The notes: generated from the letters alone by a model not told the origin. A stretch of DNA of 64,000 nucleotides from Nymphaea colorata (GCF_008831285.2 NC_045144.1:16417858-16481857), one strand, 5' to 3'. Counted from the first letter of the stretch, positions 1 to 11,689 are shown. Program-made: numbers and translations.

Positions 1-158
1 AACGTACATCGACTTTTGTAACATGACAAAATTGGTATGGAAATATTTATGTTAAATTAGTGTTCGTAAATATATTCTTGTGTTTATATTTTTTAACAAA
101 TATTTAAGAAGCTTAACTGTGTACTGTATACTTCAGTTTTCTTATATCTCTTTCTTTT

Positions 159-161
<3 letters not shown>

Positions 162-217
<56 letters not shown>
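162..217. repeat. (TA)n microsatellite
   Basis: An uninterrupted TA dinucleotide run of about 56 bases. The short open frame across it, coding YIYIYI, is an artefact of the repeat. Confidence 0.95.
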
Positions 218-221
<4 letters not shown>

Positions 222-1534
222 TCCATCCTCGTTCTTTGTCTCAACTTTTTCTTTCGACCCTCCTTGCAATCAATCAAGAGGGTTGTCTGGCTGATCATAA
301 GGTACAAAGCCCCAGAAAAAAACATGGTAGATAATGATTTTTGTTGAATTCATGCCGGTAAATATGTCCATCTGTAATTAATTACTGCAAGTTATACTTC
401 CAATCAAATTAATTCAATGAAAAAGTTTGATTTTTTTTCACCATCAATTTTTTTTGTGCAATTTAAGCCATTTATTTCTTACTTTATATAAAAATAGACC
501 CGATTCTATAATAGTTGATATCACATTTCTCCTTCCTCAATAAAGGATTCTAACATGTTTAGAGTGTCAAATTCAAACAAAATCTGGTAACAGTCTTTCT
601 TGTATGCGGACTAAATGACACACAGCGGTAATCAAATTCAAATTTTACTTAAGCCTAGACATCAGGCTGCGCCAGCTTGATAAGAGTTGGGCTCTCGCCA
701 GGTCACAACTGGAAACCTTAAGCTTCGGTCGGTTTAACCCAGTTAAAACAAAAATTATTTTTAAAATATAAAATTTTAATATATATATTATTAAAATAAA
801 AAATAATATTAAAAAATATCGAGCGGAATTGAACCTCCTCCCCACCAATACTGGTTTTTCTTGGCCCAACGAAGAAGGGGTACCAAACTCGATGCCCACC
901 CTGACTTTACATTGGTTATGGTGATCGAGGCAAACTAACAGAATGTTTAGATCCTCCTTCTAAGCAAGTGGGTCGGTCTCAAGTCATCTATGTCAGTTCA
1001 CGATCTAATATAATTTATGTTTCTTCATAGTGATTCCACTATTTCTGATGATGCTTGGAAATAAAGAGCACTTTGAGACGTCGAAAATAGCGCGAAGGAG
1101 CGGGACTTCAGCCTCCGCTCAGATGATAGGATTAGCTTTCTGCTGGAAGTTGCACTGTAAGTAAGTTAATCAAAGAGGTTGCGAAGGGTGGAGATGAAAG
1201 ATAATGGGGAGCTGCCATTGTTTCCTTGTGTTCTACTTGTTGACAGAGATGATACAAGTAAGCTATTGACAACTTGGTTATCAGCGGATCCGAGTCACAG
1301 ACGTATTGACAACTATGCAGTAAACAGCAAACTATTGACAGGAAGACTGAACGAACGTGTCCTCCCTAGCGCAGTCAAGAACAAAGAGCAGGTTGATAAG
1401 ATAAACGCCAAATCGTCGCTTCTATCGTCGACTTCATGAATCACGAGACGCTTGAATGCCAATCAAAAATGTTCTGAGCCCGTTTCTATAATATGCTGAC
1501 AGTGTGAGCGTGTATCTGTAATTTTTTTGCAGAA

Positions 1535-1543
1535 AAACCCTAA
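1535..1543 (+). promoter_or_regulatory. telo-box (AAACCCTAA) in the PPR gene leader
   Basis: The motif AAACCCTAA lies about 53 bases before the chosen PPR start codon and just upstream of a GA-rich leader. Telo-boxes are known plant promoter elements enriched near transcription starts of translation and organelle-biogenesis genes. The position fits that role; function here is inference. Confidence 0.45.
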
Positions 1544-1595
1544 CCCCTTTGGCAAGAGGAGAGAGAGAGTGGGGGAGAGGGGGACGGGGAGAGAG

Positions 1596-3500
1596 ATGTG
1601 GAGGTTGTCGGCGAGGGATCTGTTGCGGAGGGCTTCAATCAGGAGGAAATGGGCTGCAGAGGTAATCACCATCCGACCAACACTCATTTCAACTTCTTTT
1701 CCATCGCTTGATCCCTTGAGAGACGCTACCCAGTCTAATCCCTTTGTACCAAGTCATCGGTTTCTCTCTCTAGAAAGCCAACGCATCGAATCAGTTGCAT
1801 CCGGAGATGCAAGTTCCCCTGTCGGTGGTGATCACAGAGGTCCAAGCTGTCACTCGGAAGAATCACGCTTTACAGATACCGCTGTTAGCAATTCCGTCAA
1901 TATCGACGATGAGGAAGAAGGGAGAAATGATGGGGGTGGCCGAAAAAGTAGCTTGTTATTTGACGAAGGCGCCAGGGAAAGGTTGCCCGAGGAAAACCCA
2001 ACTACAGAAACCCTAGGAAACAAGATAGAAGATAATCCTTCTGAGGGAGTCACAGACAACACATTCGAGGAGCCCATAGAGCGCCCATTGGATGACGGGG
2101 CAGAGAACCAAATTGAAGGAACTCTAGAAAGTCCACTAGAGGTTAGTGAAGAACAAGTTCAGAGCGTTCTGTCGATTCTCCAGAGCACTTCGGATGGGTC
2201 GATTGAATCGTCGCTGGACGGGATAGATGTGGACTTGAGCGAGGAGTTTGTCCTTCGTGTTTTAGGAGAACCCCATATTATGACTCAGAGTCTCGTTGCG
2301 TTCTTCAAATGGGCTTCGACGAAAACGGAACTCACGGAAAAGGCTACAGCTATCGAGCTTTTGGTTTGTGCACTTGGTGTAAATCTTAGGAAGAATGACG
2401 CGTATTCCTTGTGGGATTTTATCAAAGAATCAATGGAGAAAGATAAGAGCTCAGTGAGTACCAAAGCTCTCAAGGAGTTGATTTCAGTGTTTAGGAGATT
2501 AGGAAAAGCTAGGGCTGCACTGGAAGTGTTCAACAAGTTTGATGATTATGGCTATGACCGGGACCCGGACACTTATTACTTTACAATCGACGCATTATGC
2601 TGTCGAAAGATGTATGATGATGCATGGTTGCTTTGTGAGGAGATGCTTAATTTAGGAAAGCTTCCAGGTGGTCAGAAAATCGGCGAGCTGATCGTTTATT
2701 TCTGCAGGGGAGGCAGAGCAAAGGATGCTCATTTGATTTACTTGGTGGCAAAAGAGAAGAACATACAATTGCAAAAGTCTGTTGTTAGTTTCTTGGTCAG
2801 TAGTCTCTGTAGGGATGATAAGACGGTTCATTTAGGCGAGGAGATACTAAATGATTTTGTTGGAGATGCTAGGAAATATGCAATTAAGCCATTCTCATCT
2901 GTCAGTCGGGGACTTTGTAGGATTAAAGATCTTGATTCGGCTAAAAGTTTATTGCTTAAGATGGTAGATATGGGTCCTCCACCTGGTAACCCAGTATTCA
3001 ATTCCGTCATCAATGGGCTTTCTAGAACTGGGAAGCTGGAAGAGGCAATTGCAATGATGAGACTGATGGAGACGAGAGGGTTGAGACCAGATGTTTATAC
3101 TTACACCGTTATTTTGGGTGGATTTGCAAAGAACGGTCAAATGGACGAAGCCTGCAAGTATTTCTCAGAGGCAAAACAGAGACATTCTAAGCTCACACCT
3201 GTTACTTATCATGCTATGATTCGTGGATACGTGAAGCTGGAGAATTATGACAAGGCAGTCGAGCTTTTGAATGAGATGAAGGAGTATGGGGTTTCCCCAA
3301 CTACTGATGAGTACACAAAGCTGATCCAGTCACTTTGCAAAAAAGCACTGGACTGGAAAACGGCAGAGAAGCTATTGGAGGACATGAAAAAGAATGGACA
3401 GCATCTCGATGGGCTGACTAGCAGCCTTGTGGCTGCAGTCAAGGAATTGTTTGAGGAAGAAGTGAATTTTGGAAGTGAAAGCATCGAAGTTCCATCATAA
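1596..3500 (+). CDS. Mitochondrial-type P-class pentatricopeptide repeat protein
   Basis: An intronless gene of 634 codons. The frame is open 23 codons further upstream, but that part is encoded by the GA-rich leader. The ATG at 1596 begins MWRLSARDLLRRASIRRKW, an Arg/Ser-rich, acid-free N-terminus typical of mitochondrial presequences, so I chose it. Residues about 75-230 are acidic and low in complexity. Degenerate 35-residue PPR units begin near 324, and a clear run of four occupies about 465-606, with helix signatures such as NSVINGLSRTGKLEEA, YTVILGGFAKNGQMDEA and HAMIRGYVKLENYDKA. No E, DYW or SMR domain follows, so it is P-class. Such proteins bind organellar RNA; the target cannot be read here. 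The acidic N-terminal half recalls the At3g02650-like group, a match from memory and unverified. Confidence 0.93.
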   Translation: MWRLSARDLLRRASIRRKWAAEVITIRPTLISTSFPSLDPLRDATQSNPFVPSHRFLSLESQRIESVASGDASSPVGGDHRGPSCHSEESRFTDTAVSNSVNIDDEEEGRNDGGGRKSSLLFDEGARERLPEENPTTETLGNKIEDNPSEGVTDNTFEEPIERPLDDGAENQIEGTLESPLEVSEEQVQSVLSILQSTSDGSIESSLDGIDVDLSEEFVLRVLGEPHIMTQSLVAFFKWASTKTELTEKATAIELLVCALGVNLRKNDAYSLWDFIKESMEKDKSSVSTKALKELISVFRRLGKARAALEVFNKFDDYGYDRDPDTYYFTIDALCCRKMYDDAWLLCEEMLNLGKLPGGQKIGELIVYFCRGGRAKDAHLIYLVAKEKNIQLQKSVVSFLVSSLCRDDKTVHLGEEILNDFVGDARKYAIKPFSSVSRGLCRIKDLDSAKSLLLKMVDMGPPPGNPVFNSVINGLSRTGKLEEAIAMMRLMETRGLRPDVYTYTVILGGFAKNGQMDEACKYFSEAKQRHSKLTPVTYHAMIRGYVKLENYDKAVELLNEMKEYGVSPTTDEYTKLIQSLCKKALDWKTAEKLLEDMKKNGQHLDGLTSSLVAAVKELFEEEVNFGSESIEVPS

Positions 3501-3710
3501 CTAAAAGAATTTTCATTTTGCTTGTTTGTTTAGACTTGGAGTTCTTCACATGTATGAGGTAATAATCCCTCCATCCTTCTACCTGGGATAAATGCAATTT
3601 TGTGCTGTTTTGCTTGAATATTTAATTTATACTTAGCCCTTCTTTGTGGGGAAAGTCTAATGGCTTTTGGTAGACTGGGGGTTGCAAATAGCCCGTCTAT
3701 GGAGGCCTTT

Positions 3711-3890
3711 GTCATCTTTGGTTTTACATACTCCGTTAAGTTCTCGATCTTATATGCATTCCGTTGACCTGTATTTGAACCCTTGCTATCATGGGGGGTT
3801 TTGTCATCTTTGGTTTTACGTACTCCAGTTAAGTTCTCGATTCTTCTATGCATTCCGTTTACCTGTATTTGAACCCTCGCTATCCTAATT
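3711..3890. repeat. Two-unit tandem duplication, about 92-bp period
   Basis: GTCATCTTTGGTTTTAC starts at 3711 and recurs at 3803. Both units continue through the phrase TGCATTCCGTT.ACCTGTA and TTTGAACCC. The units differ by a few substitutions and small indels, so the duplication is not fresh. It lies in the likely 3' UTR of the PPR gene. Confidence 0.85.
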
Positions 3891-4523
3891 AGGCTGACAG
3901 GCTTGTACTGTTCAGTGGCAACTATTGGATGCTCTTATAGGTTACTCCAAATAGATCAAGCGTAGTCTATACTGATTTTACGTTTTCCTTGATGAGATTT
4001 CCTTTTTCCTTTCTGTGGATGGATCTCTTTTGCATAAGGATATTCTAGACTGTTTTCATAGTTTATTACAAATAGGCAAACTATAGTCCATTGTTATACG
4101 TCACTAGATTAGAAATGGAACACTGTTGCTTTAGTGGGCCAAATACACTCACATTGTGCATGTAAAATTCATCAAATTATGTGCTTGTGTGGTGTTGTCC
4201 CATAAGTCAACTGTATCTGATTGTAGAGACATTGCCTTGGAGAGAAGGCTTCAGATCACTCAAAGCATGTTTTGGAGTAATTCAGGCTGTTTGCGGTTCT
4301 TTTCACTGGTCATCCACGAGGAAGTGAAATTGTTCCACTGTTACTGCTGGCAAATGGGATGGAGAGTGTTGCTACTCCGTGATTGGCACCAGGGAGAGAA
4401 TTTGCACTGACGTGAGTAAAGCTTCTATATGCTTAACTTAGTCTTTATCTTCCTGGTCAGATATTTTGGGAAACCGCTGTCTCATCTCTTTCCCTCACCC
4501 ACCACTGAGCTCCTCCGGTGACT

Positions 4524-4526
<3 letters not shown>

Positions 4527-4555
<29 letters not shown>
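4527..4555. repeat. (CT)n microsatellite
   Basis: An uninterrupted CT run of about 29 bases. Confidence 0.95.
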
Positions 4556-4557
<2 letters not shown>

Positions 4558-6392
4558 GCTGTGTCAGCGCAACGTCTAAAAGCTGGACGGACATCTGGTT
4601 TTTAACAATGTTCTGAGGAAATAATTTTCACTTGCGTCGGATCTTGTCTTTACCTTCTTGCAGCAATGGATCTATATTGCACACAAATTGGTCATGGTGC
4701 ATTTTATCAATTCCACATGCGACGCTTGAATCTTTGTAACTTCTACTGGGAGGAGATCTTTTGGTTTTGTTTGTTCTTTGTTTATTGAGATGGAAACAAT
4801 TCGATCTTCTCATAGCACTATATGTAATTGGATGAGATAGATGTCTCTTATGTGTAATGCTGTGCCGCTGCAAAAAAATGTTCCTTTGTGCGGACATAAA
4901 TTTTGGTTAGTGTCTCTTCCTTGCAATTAGAGTTTATTCATCATCATGATCTTCGGTTGCTGTGATATTTGGAAGAGACCAACCTCTGAAAAATTTAAGT
5001 GGAGACTTTTTGGTGAAGTGGATTTAGTCAATTTCTGAGAGGGGGAACCGTTTGTGCGAATTTACACCATGGAATTGTTTGATTTATGGGGAGAAGAGGT
5101 TTCTTTGGGCCATCCTAGAGCAATTTCACTTTGATTTATTAGTTCTTTTTGCAAATTTGGTCAATGTTTGATCAGTTTGGCATTAAGCTCGGCTAACAGA
5201 AGAGATCAGCCACCGAATCTTCTAGGAGCCATCATGGATGAGTGACAATGCTAACATTTTCTAGATAGAGAGGTCTAGGCTAGTTTTCGGAGAAGAGCTT
5301 CTTTTTCCCAAAGGCATGCTATGTTGCTTCATGTAACAATTTGCATGATGCATGCAATTAATGTTGCCTGTTGCATGCAAAACTTCCCCGATGCGTGCAA
5401 CTCGTCACTTTAGCATGTAATCGTAGGTCTTTATAAAGGAGACAATGATTTTAGAAAATAAAATATAGCAAATGAATCACACAATACACAACTTAAGTTC
5501 CAGGTGAGCACAAGGATTTTTTTTTTATATTGAAAAAATTAAATTTTTTTAGTTTGGCATGACCCGTTGTTTCTCTTTGCCCGACCTGCGGATCATTTGG
5601 CCTATCATTTAAAAAAATCATGGCTCTGCCCATGGAACTCAACCCCATTAACTGATTAGTTTTTTTTGTTTGTTATTTAGTCATGTTCCCTTAATGAATT
5701 CAGGTTGGCAAATAAGAACAAGGCCGATTTATTCCAGCTTAGACAAAGACCTGTCAGAATGGACTACACTGAAACCCATACGAACAAATGGACTTGAATT
5801 AAACCTTTTTAACCCAACGGGCTCACCTGGCAATAGTGACCAATTGTTATTATTTCATGAAACGCTGCCATTCTTTTGGAACATATTCGTGAAACATTTG
5901 TGTTCGTTCCAAAAACTATAATGTTCTGGTTGCCAAACCCTCATAATGGACTTGTAATCTCATTAGACACCAGCCCATGAAAAATGCTTCATTTACACAT
6001 TGAAGCCTCAGTTATTTTTCTACTCTTTTATATAACTGCCCCTTAAAGCTTATGATTTATAATATTAGTGCTCCTTTATCAGAAATTTTTGGCTCCATCA
6101 TTGATTGGATTGATCATTGAAGTCGATTTACGCTGTCAATGACTTAGTGCTTGTTAAAATTGGTGGTCCAAACCCGGATCCGTCGGCCTCCAAAGTCAGT
6201 GAGAAAGATACAAGCCTTTTTTATTAGGCTGCCAACATGCGGAATTTTATAGACAGAAGCATACTTTCAACAGACCACGAAGTTCAAAGAACATGACAGT
6301 GTGAATAGTATCACACCCAATCATGCATTTTATTTAATCCAGATGGCTTCTACTCCCATAGCTTGTCTGTTGAGCAGCGTCTTGCACGCCAC

Positions 6393-7666
6393 TCAGTGCA
6401 CGTAAGTAGTAAACCACTCAATCATGTGAGTGTGCGCTAACTCTGCCTTCTTCATAGCAGCTTCGTCCTCTGCCTTGTATCTCATTGTCCAGCCATGCCC
6501 GACGCCTGAGAATATCTTCACGAAACTATTCGTCTGCGAGTGCACAAAATCAACAGTTCAGCGTTCTGTGTTTCTTCCACTTGCTCACGGAGAAGAGAAT
6601 CAAACAAGGGAAAAGAGCAGTAGTGATATCAAAATCTAATGTCCACGAGGAGAGTGCACCAAGTTCTGCAACATACTAAAATTTAAGTTGGCATAGCGCA
6701 AAGATTATGCATATTTTTTTGCCATTAAGACTGGACTGGTATGGTTCTAGAAATTAATGAACCAAAAAAAAAAAAATTTAAGTGTGTTTCATAAAATTAC
6801 TTCAAGAAACAGGGAGAAAAATAATAATATATAGCAATCCTTCTCCTAATCTTTGTATATGGTTGCATTTAGGAAGAGGCAACTTGACTGGTTATTCAGT
6901 TGAAACTCATGGTCGAAACAACTCCTCATCAAAATGAAAAGGAAGTCTTCGGGTACGATTGATGGTAATGAATTGTTACCTCTTTCTTCACAGATAGAAC
7001 CTCCTCAAACTTTTTGATCAATTCCGGTGGAGATGATTGATCGGTTTCTGCTTCCAGAATTGCAGTAGGAACTTTAGCCTCTGTAAACAAAGGGAAAAAA
7101 AAGAAGTGAAACCTGTAGTATCCATTTGAGAACAATCGAAAGAGACTGAAGCATAGGGATGGTGGTTACCCTTGATATCATCTATAGTAACAAGTGAAGG
7201 GTGAAACATGACCGCAGCTTGGATTTCTTCAGTCTTGCCTAATTCTGCGACCACCTTTCCTGCAAAGCATTAAAATGATGGGCATAAGCTAGGGCTGTGA
7301 ACATTTATTTAGAACAATTTGGCCTTAATTTGAGCTTACCACCACGACAAATGCCTCCAACCCTAATAGATGATATTCCTTGACTCTTTAAATATGCAAT
7401 CAGAGGCTTGGTGTCTTCAAACCCTTTCTCCTGCAAGAAAAGGAGTTGAGGCTTCGAGTAGGACTTTATAATAAATCATGTATAAAAATGAAAAGCCTGC
7501 AAAACGAAGTTGCAACTATGGCTGCCTTCTGGCTCTACAACTTACTGGACCATGATTCTCCAAAAAGTCAGGAATAGAACCCTTTTCTGAAGCATAGGAA
7601 TCTCCATGGAAGTAGTCGGGAACCACCACAAAAAATCCACTTGCAGCAATCTTGTCAGCAAGATTC
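6393..7666 (-). pseudogene. Dienelactone hydrolase family gene lacking its first exon
   Basis: Five exons can be read on the minus strand at 7666-7546, 7430-7340, 7259-7170, 7080-6980 and 6533-6393, all with GT-AG introns and compatible phases, ending in TGA. The product runs from LADKIAASGFFVVVPDYFHG through GFEDTKPL, AAVMFHPSLVTIDDIKG and SPPELIKKFEEVL to FVKIFSGVGHGWTMRYK. This is the plant alpha/beta-hydrolase group often annotated endo-1,3;1,4-beta-D-glucanase-like. The nucleophile Cys (GICRGG), the Asp (AETD) and the His (GHGW) are all present. The usual Trp after Cys is Arg, and the Gly before AE.D is Glu. The N-terminal exon with the usual GPQCCE start was not found up to about 11 kb, where transposons occupy the flank. 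The acceptor at 7667 is weak. It is either a 5'-truncated pseudogene or a gene with a very distant first exon. Confidence 0.72.
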
Positions 7667-8129
7667 CTTTTCAGGAACCAACATATTGCAGAAATATTAG
7701 TGTACAAGAACGCCAGAAAATTCTTATGAAAAGTAGTAGAAGCTGGTAGCTGAAGAGGAAAGCAACTTTTGTTGGCAGACATATATGATGGATCATAAAC
7801 TATGTCAAATATAATCTATGGGTTCTCTTTGTGTAACTCCTGTGTTCTCATAAATTAGTTCTTGCAGCCCTAAATCTCCTAGTAAGGTTCTATAGGTGCA
7901 TAGTTCACGATAAACTGTTGGGACAAAGACATGGTCAAGAACAGGACATATCAATGGGAAGCACAAGCTAAGCCTGACTTCTTCTCTTTCATATCCTTTG
8001 TAGAAGGCTTGAATACTAATCTTGTGCCGTAGAATAGTTCAGTATCTGAGTTTTCAATGCCAAAGTCAGACACAGGTCGTTCATGAAATTGGAAAGAAAA
8101 TTCAGACTACTTGGGTCTAGTTAGATGGT
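7667..8129. other. Upstream flank of the hydrolase fragment
   Basis: The expected first exon of the hydrolase gene is absent here on the minus strand. No other feature was recognised. Confidence 0.4.
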
Positions 8130-8354
8130 AATCAACCGGGCTGTGGAATCAAGCCTGAGCACAGCTTCGGCCAGCCCTAACCAAACTTCGGGTTCGAGAG
8201 AAACCATAATCCAGCCTGATTGTCTCGAAGGGTCTGTACCCTTTTGGAATTCATTCAGATTTGTCTTCCAAAATTCAAGTTTGAAGCCAAGTTAGGAATC
8301 GAATCCAGTAAATTGTGGAACATCTGACCCGGTTCCAAACTGTTCACGTCCCTA
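8130..8354 (-). mobile_element. Probable hAT-type short element fragment
   Basis: The right end reads TTCACGTCCCTA, the reverse complement of TAGGGACGTGAA, the same terminal form as the other hAT-like short elements in this window. The interior has scattered TCGGG/AACCGGG words. No left end or target duplication was found, so it is assigned only by its end. Confidence 0.35.
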
Positions 8355-8589
8355 CTTCCAAGTGTTCACATATTTGCAATTAGATGGTAACATCCAATGC
8401 TAAAGGCAACCTCCACAAATTTACAAGAAGGAAATCCGAAGCTCGAGTGGTCGGAAGATCAAATCTAAACCTAAAGTCACCGGGAAACTATTGGCCGTTT
8501 ATCTTGTTGTTGGGACCATCTGCCCTAAAATATATACTTTTGGGGTTCTCGTGCATAATTTTATTGGAGTACTAATTAAGTTTGTGATG

Positions 8590-8912
8590 GAGCAGACCAT
8601 TAAAAAAAAAGTCAAATTCGGATTTTAATCGGATTTTGAATATAAAAAGATGCAATTGGATTTCGATTTGAATGTCGGATTCGGAAAGGAACCGGATTTT
8701 GTTCTAAAAGTCGGATGCAGATTCGGACTCGAAACCAGATTTTGATTTAAAGGTCAGATTTAGATTGGAATCAGATATGCTTTTTAAAAGTCGGATTTCG
8801 GATATTATATAGATTTTTTTCGTTCGAATTTGAATCCGAAAATATAAATATCGAAAAAATTAGATATAATAAAAAGTATATCCAATCCGAATCTGATTCA
8901 TTGACATCCCTA
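8590..8912 (-). mobile_element. GGAT-family hAT-type short element, truncated
   Basis: A dense run of TCGGATT/ATCCGA words ends in TTGACATCCCTA at 8912, matching the end of the complete copy at 49205-49594. The left end is not recognisable. Confidence 0.6.
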
Positions 8913-9246
8913 TCCGCCCCGATCTGGATGCACTGGAATTTGATTGAATTGGTTCTTCTGCTATTGTTGGCTGGGCTGGGTAGTTATGCACCCAATTAAA
9001 AGCTAACTGTGCTCTGTATCTATAGAACCGGTTGATTTGGCCCCGACGAGAAACAACCCGACAAGGGCCTCCATGACATGATAATAAAAAAATAACATTT
9101 TTCATTAAAACAACATCAAGCAAAGCATGTTTTATATCAAAATAGTCTTTATAAACATATCAAGATGTTTATGTTTTTGTTTAAGATAGTTTTTTAACAA
9201 AAAATCAATATCTCTGGTTTCTACCAATCTCTCTCTCGCTCCCCAA

Positions 9247-9438
9247 CAGGGGCTGAGGTAAGGGGGCCTAGGCCATGGCCCCACCCCATCCAATGAAATT
9301 TTTTTGTTTTACATTGAAAACAATAATATTTTTTAATTAAGTAATGTATTTTTTGTATTAAAATTCAGTTTGGTCCTACCCGGATCCAGAGGTCGGACTG
9401 CCGGCCTGCCCATGAAGAAAATCTTGGCTCCGCCCCTG
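9247..9438. mobile_element. Short hAT element with perfect 8-bp target duplication
   Basis: The 192-bp element begins CAGGGGCTGAGG and ends TTGGCTCCGCCCCTG, imperfect terminal inverted repeats of the CAGGGGCGGAGCC type. It is flanked on both sides by CTCCCCAA (9239-9246 and 9439-9446), an exact 8-bp direct repeat as expected for hAT transposition. It has no coding capacity, so it is a non-autonomous derivative. Confidence 0.88.
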
Positions 9439-9446
9439 CTCCCCAA

Positions 9447-9641
9447 CATCCTTTATTTGGTCTCTTATATCAGATATATGATTTCCTTGGTGCCGTCGTT
9501 CTTTCTCGTCCTGGTTCTGATTCTCTAATTCAAGATATCCCTTTTGATTAGATTCTACTTTTGGTTTTGGATTGAATCTTTCTTTTTATTAGATTCCACC
9601 TTTGGATCTATATAAAAATCGCTTGATATATATATGTAATA

Positions 9642-9680
<39 letters not shown>

Positions 9681-10408
9681 GAAATGGAAAAACTCAACCT
9701 TTGTCCAAATGACTTGTGAGTCATTTGTTTTTTAGTTTTTTCTATCACTACCAGGAACGGAGGCAGGTATAAGCACTGTGTGGGCAATTGCTCAACAAGA
9801 AATTTCTATTTTTAGATTGATATTTCAGGATAATTTTCTTCATTTACATGTGGGTGCCCCTTAAAAGTTTTAAAGTTTTATAACTAATGCCCCTTACCAG
9901 AATTTTCTGGCCCACACTCTGTTCCCTACATGAGTATGGCTGCTAAAGATTGACTTATTGCTCCTTGAGTAGTTGAACAGAATACACCAAGAGATGTGTT
10001 TAAGCTCAGTTGCGGATCAGATTACATATTTGTTGTTCTCGACTTATGTTGCATCATAAGATAGTAATTCTATTGCTGTATGTTATATACCAAAAGCACC
10101 ATGTGGATACTTATGGTCTAACAAACAATAAGGATAAGCAATCATGTTGGGCGTCTGTTCTAGGCAGATCCTTCTAGATTATGAAAGCCGATCGCTCAAA
10201 CCCCACGAATCAAATTCATGGCTCTCTGGACTTGTGAATCTTCATAAAGGAGATCGGTTTGGGCTATCTAATGCATCCGATGATCTCTGTCGAACCTTTT
10301 AAATCAAGTCAAACAGTGGGAACAATTAGAGTAGCTTTTCCTCCTAAATTGAACCATACATCATTAGGAAGTTTTAACAAGTTCTGTTGCATTATTCTTG
10401 AACTCGTA
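9447..10408. other. Intergenic, no gene seen
   Basis: Holds a TA-rich microsatellite near 9640-9671 and a possible worn hAT relative at about 9768-9925 (left CAGGAACGGAGGCAGG, right CTCTGTTCCCTA). No coding region was recognised. Confidence 0.45.
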
Positions 10409-10675
10409 TTAGGATGTCATGAATTCGATATCTGATCGAAGTTCTTTTGAAAAAATAGGTCATGAAAAAAGATTTAATATCTAATTAAAGGATCAGATCG
10501 GATTTGAATTTAGATTCAAATATACATAAATATCTTGAGATCGGAGTTGGATTGAATTTATTTTTAATCTACATATAATTTTCTTAGTATATTCGACTCA
10601 AAATTTAGATTTGGATTCGGATTCGAATATGATTTTTATTTGTTCGTATTTAAACCCAAATTCGAATCGTATCAT
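10409..10675 (-). mobile_element. GGAT-family hAT-type short element, truncated
   Basis: It begins TAGGATGTCATGAATTCGAT and continues through ATCGGATTTGAATT and TACATAAATATCTTGAGATCGG, matching the minus-oriented copies of the family. It breaks off before the other terminus. Confidence 0.55.
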
Positions 10676-11689
10676 CTCCCATTGTCCGCTGGAAAGAGGA
10701 TCGCTTCCATCGCCTCTCGAACGACACCCTCCGACGAGCCTCACTCGGGTCGCCTAGCTGGTTCACACATGCTGGGGCGATGCCCGGGCCTCCTCTGAAC
10801 GAAGGCCTTGCGCGCCACTGCCCTAGGAGAGAGAAGAGCCGCACTTCCCTTTCCTTCTTTCTTTCTTGGTCATGGCAACCCACTTGACAGTGCAGATGTC
10901 AAAGGATCTGATCGAATCGGAAATACGCTCAACCGTATGCGTTATTTCAGTGGAGACTCAAGAGTATGGCCCTTCTCTGGTGGAAGGCTGTGATGAGCCT
11001 ACCACATGATAGCAATCATGCGTCTCAAAGGTTGTTGGCTGCTTAGATTCAAAGGGGGAGGAGCTCCCTTCGCTGTTGGTAGTAGAAGGGGATGGTTGGC
11101 CATGGATCCTCCTCCCCAACTGAACTGAAGGTCAAACCATCCCAATGGAATGCCGTAGGATGATGCTTTATGGGAACACTCCACAAAAGTAAATGGTAAC
11201 ATCTCGAAATCAAATTTGTCTTATGTAGCATGTGGATGGAGAAAATTGCTTCTCGCGTCTCTTTGCTGAGCAGGAAGAGTTTATGATTCGTTTAAGCAAA
11301 GTGGGTCTTAACAGGTGGAGGGGAGGACACAAATGGATCAGGGCGATGGGCTGTGGCAGCTAGTGAAAGAGAGGCGAAAAGCATCTGGCCGCTGCAAGGA
11401 AGATGGGAAACCAAAGAACCATGCCAAAAGAGGATTCAAGCAAGAAATCTGTGTCTAAGCCAGAGGAGATACCCCATAATCCGTTTATAAAAAGCCTCAA
11501 GGAGAAAAGGAGGGTTCAGGGGGCGGCAAAGCAATCATGTGGTAGGAAAAAGCAACACAAGATGTCGGGGTCGAGGAAGCAGAGGTGCAAGGGGAAGTCA
11601 AGTGCTTACAGATGTTACTATTTCAGTCTCTTTGCCTAGATGGAGGTTGGAGGGAAACCAAAATGCTAGCATAGAGCTGTTTCGCCTAG
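10676..11689. other. GC-richer intergenic stretch, origin unclear
   Basis: The base composition differs from the neighbourhood (GC-rich at 10670-10880 and 11030-11120). Several short frames are open on both strands, none with a recognisable domain. Since an NLR relic follows directly, part of this may be decayed resistance-gene sequence, but I cannot show it. Confidence 0.35.

Larger units (their letters stand above)
1..1595. other. Upstream flank of the PPR gene, no gene seen
   Basis: No convincing coding region is seen. The stretch holds a long TA microsatellite (162-217) and an AT-rich block near 660-900 bounded by GC-richer ends, which may be an old small transposon, though I could not match its ends. 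The last 400 bases should contain the promoter of the PPR gene. A TTTTTTTGCAG just before the GA-rich leader (about 1522-1532) could be a 5'-UTR intron acceptor, but no donor was assigned. Confidence 0.5.
3501..6392. other. 3' region of the PPR gene and intergenic DNA, no gene seen
   Basis: The first several hundred bases are probably PPR 3' UTR. They contain a 92-bp tandem duplication (about 3711-3890) and a CT microsatellite (4527-4555). At about 5505-5640 is a fragment resembling the CAGGGGCGGAGCC hAT family: the right end reads ATCATGGCTCTGCCC. Nothing else protein-like was recognised on either strand. Confidence 0.5.

Noticed and set aside
80..334. An open frame with a YIYIYI stretch
   Set aside because: It is the translation of a TA microsatellite and has no flanking coding signal.
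7800..8130. Candidate first exon of the hydrolase gene
   Set aside because: No GPQCCE-type start or PNLR end was found in any minus-strand frame.
11403..11639. A Lys/Ser-rich 78-codon frame before the NLR relic
   Set aside because: Its composition is simple and no family was recognised; it is left as unassigned DNA.
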